A DNA stretch of 42,718 nucleotides from Bacteroidales bacterium (lineage in GTDB: Bacteria > Bacteroidota > Bacteroidia > Bacteroidales > UBA932). Shown in pieces: positions 35,440-41,806 of the stretch (its first letter is position 1; every line of letters starts with the position of its first letter). The stretch spans positions 1-42,718 of the forward strand of contig JAFZOU010000011.1 in NCBI GenBank assembly GCA_017550525.1. The letters run 5' to 3'. Made by a program: the position numbers and the translations under genes. The notes under the pieces were generated by a model. The model had not been told where the DNA came from and did not search any database. It saw only the letters and a list, made by a program, of their open reading frames with translations.

Positions 35440-35447
35440 CAAATGTA
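35440..35447 (-). promoter_or_regulatory. -7 element of the MFS-SusCDE operon
   Basis: TACATTTG on the minus strand, 36 nt before the ATG at 35404. A perfect small palindrome ACTCG/CGAGT (35483-35497) lies upstream and could be an operator for the divergent pair. Confidence 0.55.
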
Positions 35448-35506
35448 GTATTTATAATTTATTATAAAACATTTTCAGACATACTCGTTTTCCGAGTGGA
35501 TATTAT

Positions 35507-35537
35507 TTTGCGACGAACGGATTTTTCACTACCTTAG
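35507..35537 (+). promoter_or_regulatory. Promoter of the LytS-type kinase gene
   Basis: TTTG (35507-35510), exactly 19 bp, TACCTTAG (35530-35537, one base from consensus), 4 nt, ATG 35542. A leaderless transcript is expected. Confidence 0.7.
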
Positions 35538-35541
35538 CGGT

Positions 35542-36696
35542 ATGAAAAAGGTCTCTACAACCTGGATTATTCACGGTTTTGCCGTGCTTCATGCTGCGGC
35601 AACAATTTGCTGCACGCTCCTGGGTATCAAAGACAGCCTGTTTCTCACCATCCTTACCATGACAATGACCATTCTCATCTGTTATGGAGAAAAACTGACA
35701 GTAGAGATTACCATCGCATCCATAGTCCTGGTTAACATCCTGGGCTTCCTCCTTGGTAACCTTGGAGCCCTGTTTGTCTTTGACCAGTTTCCTCCGGTCT
35801 GGCAGCATTCCCTTTCCACCTTCATAGTCACGGAGCTTCTGGGTTGGGGACTGTTCGGCTTTGCAAACCTCTTCCAGAAAGAAGGATCGGCCGAATATGA
35901 AAGGGCGCAGTCCTGGGAAAAGCATAAGATCTTTCTCATAATCGTAATCGCCCTTATAATCGGCCTGCGTTTCTACCTGGCCGATACTTATACCGGCAAC
36001 ATTTTCAAGGATTCCACGGTCGTCAGCCTGCTTGTGGTTGCAACGGTATTCGCTTTTACTTATATGGTAACCGTGGCCATCCGAATGCAGAGGGAGGCCA
36101 CCCGCCAGAGAACCCGCCGCCACCAGGCGGAATTCCGGTATATGACCCTCAAGCACCAGGTGAATCCGCACTTCCTGTTCAACAGCCTCAACGTGCTTGA
36201 CTCAATTGTCCAGGACGGAAGCCGTGAGGAAGCAAGCGCATACATCCACAAGATGGCTACTATTTACCGCTATCTGGTAAAGCAGGAGGGAGAAAGACTT
36301 GTCTCCGTTGCTGAAGAGGTGGAATTCACCCGCAATTACAGGGAACTCATGCAAATCCGCTTCCCGGAAGGCCTCACATTCATCAACCACGGCATTCCTG
36401 ACAATCCCCCGCAAGGGTACATAGTCCCCTGCACGCTGCAGCTGCTGCTGGAAAATGCCATCAAACATAATGCTTTCTCCGCGTCCGATCCCCTCATCAT
36501 AGAGGTATCCACTGACGGGAAGAGCATCTCCATGGAGAATAGCCTGAAGCCCAAGGCTTACACAAAGCCTTCTACCGGTATCGGCCTTCAGTATATCAGG
36601 AACCAGTACCGGGATATTGCCGGCGCAGAGATAAAGGTGGAAAAGACAGACACCCATTTCAAGGTAACCCTGCCAATTTTGCCCAATCCCAATTAA
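35542..36696 (+). CDS. LytS/YesM-type membrane sensor histidine kinase
   Basis: A 384-residue kinase with five to six hydrophobic segments in the first 180 residues and a cytoplasmic His_kinase domain. Phosphoacceptor H210 sits in LKHQVNPHFLFNSLNVLDSI; the ATPase part has LLLENAIKHNAF (N box) and STGIGLQYIRNQY (G box). Such kinases have no large periplasmic domain and sense membrane or envelope signals. Paired with the LytTR response regulator 31 bp downstream. It is transcribed away from the Sus-like operon; control of that operon is possible but Sus loci are more often run by SusR or HTCS proteins, so this is only a hint from position. Confidence 0.92.
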   Translation: MKKVSTTWIIHGFAVLHAAATICCTLLGIKDSLFLTILTMTMTILICYGEKLTVEITIASIVLVNILGFLLGNLGALFVFDQFPPVWQHSLSTFIVTELLGWGLFGFANLFQKEGSAEYERAQSWEKHKIFLIIVIALIIGLRFYLADTYTGNIFKDSTVVSLLVVATVFAFTYMVTVAIRMQREATRQRTRRHQAEFRYMTLKHQVNPHFLFNSLNVLDSIVQDGSREEASAYIHKMATIYRYLVKQEGERLVSVAEEVEFTRNYRELMQIRFPEGLTFINHGIPDNPPQGYIVPCTLQLLLENAIKHNAFSASDPLIIEVSTDGKSISMENSLKPKAYTKPSTGIGLQYIRNQYRDIAGAEIKVEKTDTHFKVTLPILPNPN

Positions 36697-36708
36697 TTAG
36701 TAACTTTG
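36678..36708 (+). promoter_or_regulatory. Promoter of the LytTR response regulator gene
   Basis: TTTG (36678-36681), exactly 19 bp, TAACTTTG (36701-36708), with the ATG at 36728. It overlaps the 3' end of the kinase gene, so the regulator can be expressed on its own. Confidence 0.75.
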
Positions 36709-36727
36709 CATCAACAAAACAACGCCT

Positions 36728-37474
36728 ATGAGAGCGCTTATAATTGAAGACGAGGCCCGTGCCCGCGAACATATGAAAAACCTTCTGTCTCAGCACTTTC
36801 CGGCTGCGCAGGTTGTGGGGGCTGTGGGCTCGGTCCAGGACGCCGTCAACTGGCTCATTGCAAATCCCGATCCGGATGTAATCTTTATGGATGTAGAACT
36901 GACCGACGGAATCAGTTTTGATATTTTCAATAAGGTAGAGGTCAATTCCCCCGTCATTGTCACAACAGCATATGACCAGTACGCCATCCAGGCCTTTGAA
37001 GTTAATGCCGTAGACTATCTCCTCAAACCCATTGAGATAAAAGACCTCCAGCGTGCAATGGCCCGCATAGTTTCCGGAGAGGCAAAGGCGCCATCGGCCG
37101 ATACTGTCCGCAATCTCATGGACCAGGCCAGGAAGGAGAAATTCCTCATCCGCCTCAACGACCGAATAGTTCCGGTTCGCGTTTCGGACATAGCCTACTT
37201 CTATTCAGAGGACAAAAACACCTATATGGTAACCGCCAGCGGCACATCCTATGTGCTGGACGACAGCCTGGACGCCCTCGTGGAAACCCTGGACCCTGAA
37301 TCCTTCTTCCGCATCTCCCGCAGCTGCATCATGGCCGAAAAAACCATTGACAGCGTATCAAAGCTTATGGGAGGCCGGCTGCGCATCAGCATCCAGCCAG
37401 GCATAGCAGCCCTCACGGATTTCACCGTTTCCCGCGCCCGCGTGGACGGCTTCATGAAGTGGCTGGAGCAATAG
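36728..37474 (+). CDS. LytTR-family response regulator
   Basis: A 248-residue regulator: an N-terminal receiver domain (MRALIIEDEARAREHM; phosphoacceptor D55 in DVIFMDVELTDG; conserved T in VTTAYDQYA and K in DYLLKPIEI) and a C-terminal LytTR domain (about 140-248: FLIRLNDRIVPVRVSDIAYFYSEDKNTYMV, FFRISRSCIMAEKTIDSV). It is the partner of the LytS-type kinase just upstream and binds short direct repeats in promoters. Targets are not visible; no GGGACGAA-like array is seen in front of the Sus operon. Confidence 0.95.
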   Translation: MRALIIEDEARAREHMKNLLSQHFPAAQVVGAVGSVQDAVNWLIANPDPDVIFMDVELTDGISFDIFNKVEVNSPVIVTTAYDQYAIQAFEVNAVDYLLKPIEIKDLQRAMARIVSGEAKAPSADTVRNLMDQARKEKFLIRLNDRIVPVRVSDIAYFYSEDKNTYMVTASGTSYVLDDSLDALVETLDPESFFRISRSCIMAEKTIDSVSKLMGGRLRISIQPGIAALTDFTVSRARVDGFMKWLEQ

Positions 37475-37502
37475 TCTCCTCCCTCCGCGCGTAATGCCGA
37501 CG

Positions 37503-37612
37503 CGGTGGAGGCCAACCCGTTAATTATCAGTTATTTACAGAATCATTTGGGATTATTTCTTTCCCCAAACAATTCTGTAAATTATTGTATATCAGTCATT
37601 TAACCTCCACCG
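37503..37612. repeat. 110-bp nested-hairpin element, copy E3
   Basis: Outer stem CGGTGGAGG (37503-37511) with CCTCCACCG (37604-37612), perfect. Inner stem TTTACAGAATCATTTGGG (37534-37551) with the arm 37563-37581, two mismatches. Compared with E1, the inner arm reads ACAGAAT against ACGGGAT, and its partner ATTCTGT against ATCCCGT, so pairing is conserved while sequence differs. It starts 28 bp after the regulator stop. T5 follows the outer stem. Confidence 0.75.
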
Positions 37613-37629
37613 GGGTTTTTGCGCTGTAT

Positions 37630-37637
37630 TATCTTTG
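37630..37637 (+). promoter_or_regulatory. -7 element of the HRDC gene
   Basis: TATCTTTG, 19 nt before ATG 37657; it begins 18 bp after element E3 ends, so the promoter's -33 region falls in the element. Confidence 0.6.
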
Positions 37638-37656
37638 CGTAAAACTTTTAGAAGTT

Positions 37657-38109
37657 ATGGAAGAACTATTTTACGCAATTATCACGGAGGACGGGAGTGT
37701 CCAGGTGATGACAGATTATGAGTCCCCGGAAGCGGCATCGGGTAAAAGAGCCGTAATTGACCGGAACAGTTTCCTTTTCCAAAGCCTTGTGAGCGCCCTC
37801 AGGGAAGCCCGCCCGGAGTGCCTGTACGTAATTCAGCTTCTGGAAGCGGCACGTCGTGAAGCAAGGTATGACTGCGCCCACCTGCACCCTGAGCTGGAGG
37901 CGGCCCTCTCCCGCTGGAGAAGAATCAAGGCCGATTCCCTTGGCTACTCTCCCTTCGTGGTCCTCCATCAAGGAGTGCTCCTGAAGATTGCAGATGCAGC
38001 CCCCCAGACCACGGAAGAACTGCTGGCTGTACCGGGGTTCAGCCAGGGAAAAATGGAAAAGTACGGAGAAGAAATCCTTGCCGTTACAAGGACGGTCAGT
38101 CCAGCTTGA
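37657..38109 (+). CDS. Stand-alone HRDC-domain protein
   Basis: A 150-residue protein. The last 65 residues ([27 protein letters not shown], then [26 protein letters not shown]) are an HRDC domain, the small helical nucleic-acid-binding module at the end of RecQ and RNase D. The first 80 residues are not recognised ([24 protein letters not shown]). Start at ATG 37657, which follows TATCTTTG; an upstream ATG at 37585 lies inside element E3 and before the promoter. It converges on lepA with a 14-bp overlap. With no helicase or nuclease domain, it may act as an adaptor. Confidence 0.8.
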   Translation: MEELFYAIITEDGSVQVMTDYESPEAASGKRAVIDRNSFLFQSLVSALREARPECLYVIQLLEAARREARYDCAHLHPELEAALSRWRRIKADSLGYSPFVVLHQGVLLKIADAAPQTTEELLAVPGFSQGKMEKYGEEILAVTRTVSPA

Positions 38110-39883
38110 GAACTGCCATGAAGGCGCTCTGGGGCACCTGTACGGTACCTATCTGGCGCATACGCTTCTTGCCCTCCTTCTGCTTTTCAAGGAGTTTGCG
38201 CTTACGGGTAACGTCACCGCCATAGCATTTAGCCGTAACGTCCTTGCGCACCTGGCGCACGGTTTCACGGGCAATGATCTTGGCCCCTATCGCAGCCTGT
38301 ACAGCAATGTCAAACTGCTGACGGGGAATGAGGTCCTTGAGTTTGAGGCATATCTTACGGCCGAAGTCGTAGGCATGGTCCTCATGGATAAGGGTGGAGA
38401 GGGCATCGGCAGGATCTCCGTTAAGGAGGATGTCCAGCTTCACCAGCCTTGCCGGACGGAAATCCGTGACGTGGTAGTCAAAGGAGGCGTACCCCTTGGA
38501 GATGGACTTTAGTTTATCGTAGAAGTCAAAGACCACCTCTGAAAGCGGAAGGTCGTAGTTCAGCTCCACGCGGTCAGTGGTGATGTAATGCTGGCCGATA
38601 AGAGTGCCGCGTTTATCCATGCACAGCTTCATGATGGGGCCGTAGAAATCGGCCTTTGTGATAATCTGGGCACGGATATAGGGCTCCTCAATGTGGTCTA
38701 TGACGGACGGCGCAGGAAGGCCGGAGGGGTTGTGCACGTCCACAACCTCTCCCTTAGTGGTGTACACCTTATAGGAGACGTTGGGGACGGTGGTGATTAC
38801 GTCCATGTTGAACTCCCTGAACAGGCGTTCCTGCACAATCTCAAGGTGCAGAAGGCCCAGGAAGCCGCAGCGGAAACCAAAGCCAAGGGCAAGGGAACTT
38901 TCCGGTTCATAGGTGAAGGAGGCGTCGTTGAGCTGGAACTTCTCCAGCGTGGCGCGGAGTTCCTCAAATTTTGAGGCATCTACTGGGTAGAGGCCGGCAA
39001 AGACCATGGGCTTGACTTCCTCAAAACCCGCTATAGCCTCTTTACAGGGCTCTTCAACGTGGGTGATGGTGTCTCCCACCTTTACCTCAACAGCTGCCTT
39101 GATGCCGGTGATGATGTATCCAACATCTCCTGCACGTACTTCCCCGGTGGGGTTGAGCTTGAGCTTGAGGTTACCAACTTCCTCGGCCTCATACTCATTG
39201 CCGGTAGAGAAGAATTTCACCTTGTCGCTGGTTTTGAGCGAACCATTTACCACCTTGAAGTACGCAATAATGCCACGGAACTGATTGAAGACGGAGTCAA
39301 AGATAAGGGCCTGGAGAGGGGCCTCAGGGTCTCCCTTTGGTGCAGGAATCTTGTCCACAATAGCATCCAGCACTGCCTGGACGCCTTCTCCCGTGCGGGC
39401 CGATACCCTCAGTACATCCTCCGGATCACAACCAAGGAGGTCGCAGATCTGGTCTGTCACAACCTCCGGCTGGGCGCTGTCCATGTCAATCTTGTTGAGC
39501 ACCGGGATAATCTCCAGTGAATGGTCTATGGCCTGATAGAGGTTGGAGATGGTCTGGGCCTGGATACCCTGTGAGGCGTCCACAACAAGGAGCGCTCCCT
39601 CGCAGGAGGCAATGGAACGGGAAACCTCATAGGAAAAGTCCACGTGACCGGGAGTGTCAATGAGGTTGAGACGGTAGGTTTCTCCGCCTCTTACGTAATC
39701 CATCTGGATTGCGTGGCTTTTGATGGTGATACCCTTCTCACGTTCAAGGTCCATGTCGTCCAGGACCTGATTCTCCATCTCACGGGCGCTCAGGGTCTGG
39801 GTAAGTTCCAGAAGGCGGTCGGCCAGGGTGGACTTACCGTGGTCTATATGGGCAATTATGCAGAAGTTGCGGATATTTCTCAT
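38096..39883 (-). CDS. lepA: Elongation factor 4 (LepA), ribosome-associated GTPase
   Basis: A 595-residue translational GTPase that remodels or back-translocates ribosomes under stress. Start at [24 protein letters not shown]; the G1 motif is [10 protein letters not shown]2 is [10 protein letters not shown]3 is [10 protein letters not shown]4 is NKIDM. The LepA-specific C-terminal domain is present ([30 protein letters not shown], ending FMAVLKLD). Its ATG overlaps the stop of the upstream thioredoxin-like gene in ATGA (39883-39880), suggesting coupled translation. Length is full. Confidence 0.98.
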   Translation of the reverse strand: MRNIRNFCIIAHIDHGKSTLADRLLELTQTLSAREMENQVLDDMDLEREKGITIKSHAIQMDYVRGGETYRLNLIDTPGHVDFSYEVSRSIASCEGALLVVDASQGIQAQTISNLYQAIDHSLEIIPVLNKIDMDSAQPEVVTDQICDLLGCDPEDVLRVSARTGEGVQAVLDAIVDKIPAPKGDPEAPLQALIFDSVFNQFRGIIAYFKVVNGSLKTSDKVKFFSTGNEYEAEEVGNLKLKLNPTGEVRAGDVGYIITGIKAAVEVKVGDTITHVEEPCKEAIAGFEEVKPMVFAGLYPVDASKFEELRATLEKFQLNDASFTYEPESSLALGFGFRCGFLGLLHLEIVQERLFREFNMDVITTVPNVSYKVYTTKGEVVDVHNPSGLPAPSVIDHIEEPYIRAQIITKADFYGPIMKLCMDKRGTLIGQHYITTDRVELNYDLPLSEVVFDFYDKLKSISKGYASFDYHVTDFRPARLVKLDILLNGDPADALSTLIHEDHAYDFGRKICLKLKDLIPRQQFDIAVQAAIGAKIIARETVRQVRKDVTAKCYGGDVTRKRKLLEKQKEGKKRMRQIGTVQVPQSAFMAVLKLD

Positions 39884-40440
39884 AGGGCGCAGCTTTCGTC
39901 CCGGCAAAGTTCCTGCCCGGGTTTTTTGAGGGTTACGGAACCTCCAAGGGCCTTTTCAATCTTATCTATCATCACCGTTCCAAGAAGCACCTTCCCGTCC
40001 TTGTCCAGAAGATACAGGGACGGAATCCACTTTACGCCAAAAGCATCGGCAACCTTGGATTCCTTCTTTCCGGCTGGATCAAAGAGCTGAACGCCAGGGA
40101 GGTAATTCTCATTCACATATGTCTGTAGCGCCTCCAGGGTACGGTCAAAGGAAACGGACACAAAGGCCACCTTCTCAGGATTAGCCTTCGCCTGCAGCGC
40201 CTTCAGCTGAGGGACCTCCGCCCTGCAGTCCGGACACCAGGAGGCCCAGAACACAAGGACCACCTGCCTTCCCCTGAAATTACTAAGTTTCACGGGGTTA
40301 CCATTAATGTCATTGAGGGTGAAGTCCGGAGCTTTCACGCCGGGTTTCAGAAGATCCACGGCGTATTCAGCGTCCAAATCCTGCGCCGCCGCTCCAATGA
40401 AAGGCAGCATTGCGGCTATTATGGCGATAAGTCTTTTCAT
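39880..40440 (-). CDS. Exported thioredoxin-like (TlpA/redoxin) protein
   Basis: A 186-residue protein with signal [20 protein letters not shown] and an AhpC/TSA-redoxin fold: [23 protein letters not shown], then the active site FWASWCPDC (C69 and C72), the conserved Pro in [14 protein letters not shown]. TlpA-like proteins reduce disulphides in the periplasm of Bacteroidota. Start at the ATG at 40440 gives a clean signal peptide. A -7 box TATTTTTG lies 18 nt upstream. It is coupled to lepA, which is a cytoplasmic factor, so the pairing looks like shared expression only. A short Cys-containing tail ([10 protein letters not shown]) is unusual. Confidence 0.88.
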   Translation of the reverse strand: MKRLIAIIAAMLPFIGAAAQDLDAEYAVDLLKPGVKAPDFTLNDINGNPVKLSNFRGRQVVLVFWASWCPDCRAEVPQLKALQAKANPEKVAFVSVSFDRTLEALQTYVNENYLPGVQLFDPAGKKESKVADAFGVKWIPSLYLLDKDGKVLLGTVMIDKIEKALGGSVTLKKPGQELCRDESCAL

Positions 40441-40458
40441 ACCTCCGATTTGAGACGT

Positions 40459-40490
40459 CAAAAATACGCATTTTGGTGCACTTTTGCAAA
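40459..40490 (-). promoter_or_regulatory. Promoter of the redoxin-lepA operon
   Basis: Minus strand TTTG (40490-40487), 20 bp, TATTTTTG (40466-40459), 18 nt, ATG 40440. Confidence 0.65.
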
Positions 40491-40533
40491 AAACCCTCCC
40501 CTCCCCGCACCGTCCCCTTCTCCGATGGGGACA

Positions 40534-40647
40534 AATTCGTGCTCATCTCCAGCCAAACCGTGCCAATAAGCACACTTTCGGCATTAATTCGTGCTCATCG
40601 CCGGAAAAACCGCGCAGATAAGCACACTTTGGGCATTAAAGTGTGCT
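40534..40647 (+). repeat. Tandem 52-bp REP-like hairpin units upstream of the RAYT gene
   Basis: Two 52-bp direct repeats (40544-40595, 40596-40647) preceded by a half unit AATTCGTGCT (40534-40543). Each ends in a hairpin of the form AGCAC...GGCATT...GTGCT: arms AGCACACTTT / AATTCGTGCT (40569-40595) and AGCACACTTT / AAAGTGTGCT (40621-40647, 10 bp perfect), with loops CGGCATT and GGGCATT. A third hairpin with the same loop lies just after the RAYT gene at 41734. The rest of the 40441-40803 gap holds no gene. Confidence 0.85.
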
Positions 40648-40803
40648 CAACACCTTAAATCCGTATTCACAAAAAACGTAAATGAAACGATTAATAATTT
40701 TTGTTGTATCACGTCACTTGTCCCGGTATAGCGATTTTCACCACATTTTTACGTTTCACGTGATGAGATCTGCAAAAGGTCCGTACATTGTGGAAAAAAC
40801 GAT

Positions 40804-41727
40804 ATGGTATCCTACAATGAGTCGCCCGCAGAGAGAGCCTTCAGGGAAGGCGGTCCGTATTATCATCTCTACACAAAGGCGTTGGAAACAGAGGTTTTCT
40901 TTGAAACCAATGAAGACAGAAAGATTGCCGTGAACTATCTGGCAATAGCCATCAGCGTCAGTAATTGCAAACTACTGGCATATGCCATTATGACCAATCA
41001 CTTCCATTTTATTCTGGAGGGCCGGCAGGAAGATGTTATGGACTTTTATGCCAGGTTCAGCGCTATGATGGACAATTACTTCTGCCATCACGGCAAGGGC
41101 ACTATTATGAGACAGGCAACGCCTGGCCTTACAGCCATCAACAACCTCGCACAACTAAGGACGGAAATTGCTTATGTTTTACGCAATCCCTTCGTGGTAA
41201 TGCCTGACGTGAATGTGTTTGCCTACCCCTGGACCAGCGGTTTTCTGTATTTCAACCCTCTTCTGGAATGTAAAGGAGTATCGGCATCGGCCCTGTCTTT
41301 AAGGTCAATCCGTACCATTACCAAATCAAGAGTGATCAAGGAGATGGCCCCAACCATTTTTATTGCCGATGGCGTTGCCCAGGCGTGGAGTTTTGTGGAC
41401 TTCAAACGGGTTGAGCAGTTCTATGACAATGCCAGGCAATACATCTTCAACGTTGTGAGAAATGTCGAAAGCCAGGTGGAAACCGCCATCCATTGCGGAG
41501 AAACGCCAATCTTCTGCGACGAAGAACTCATCCCTAAGATTTATCAAATCTGCCGGGACAGGTTCAAGGCCGGTTCCCTGTCTTCCCTTGACCTGAGCAG
41601 CAAGAAACAGTTGGCGGTGATAGTCAAAAACACATACCACTCATCCAACAAGCAGATAGCCCGGCTGGTCAAACTCCCCATTGCCGACATTAACTCATTA
41701 TTCCCATTGGCCGCCCCTTCCAAATAA
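40804..41727 (+). CDS. REP-associated tyrosine transposase (RAYT, Y1_Tnp / IS200-like)
   Basis: A 307-residue HUH endonuclease of the Y1 transposase superfamily. The HUH motif is in MTNHFHFIL (H66-F67-H68), and the catalytic tyrosine is the best match in EIAYVLRNPFVV (Y124), where relatives read YxxxNP. The N terminus (GGPYYHLYTKALETEVFF) fits the family. A C-terminal extension (about 160-307) ends in a helix-turn-helix-like stretch (SSNKQIARLVKLPIADINSLFP). Such proteins cut and rejoin single strands at REP hairpins. It is flanked by hairpin repeats on both sides with the same loop, which supports the call. It appears intact. Confidence 0.88.
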   Translation: MVSYNESPAERAFREGGPYYHLYTKALETEVFFETNEDRKIAVNYLAIAISVSNCKLLAYAIMTNHFHFILEGRQEDVMDFYARFSAMMDNYFCHHGKGTIMRQATPGLTAINNLAQLRTEIAYVLRNPFVVMPDVNVFAYPWTSGFLYFNPLLECKGVSASALSLRSIRTITKSRVIKEMAPTIFIADGVAQAWSFVDFKRVEQFYDNARQYIFNVVRNVESQVETAIHCGETPIFCDEELIPKIYQICRDRFKAGSLSSLDLSSKKQLAVIVKNTYHSSNKQIARLVKLPIADINSLFPLAAPSK

Positions 41728-41733
41728 CCGTCA

Positions 41734-41781
41734 AGCACAAAATCGGCATTGAATCGTGCTCAAGGTGTGGCAAAAAGTGCT
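41734..41781 (+). repeat. REP-like hairpin downstream of the RAYT gene
   Basis: Arms AGCACAAAAT (41734-41743) and GAATCGTGCT (41751-41760) around loop CGGCATT; outer AGCAC/GTGCT pair. It starts 7 bp after the RAYT stop and is in the same orientation as the upstream units. A half unit AAAGTGCT (41774-41781) follows and touches the galM -7 box. Confidence 0.85.
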
Positions 41782-41788
41782 ATATTTG
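41781..41788 (+). promoter_or_regulatory. -7 element of the galM gene
   Basis: TATATTTG, 18 nt before ATG 41807. Its -33 region coincides with the downstream RAYT hairpin. Confidence 0.6.
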
Positions 41789-41806
41789 TGGAAACAATAG
41801 TCAACT

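Noticed and set aside
35483-35497. The palindrome ACTCG/CGAGT as a proven operator or terminator.
   Set aside because: Only 5 bp per arm and no T-run; kept only as a hint in the promoter entry.
40544-40647. The tandem 52-bp repeats as a mini CRISPR array.
   Set aside because: Only two units with no constant repeat/variable spacer pattern and no cas genes; the hairpins fit a RAYT-REP system.
40682-40933. An 83-codon frame overlapping the start of the RAYT gene.
   Set aside because: It overlaps the conserved N terminus of the RAYT in another frame and has no domain; probably noise.
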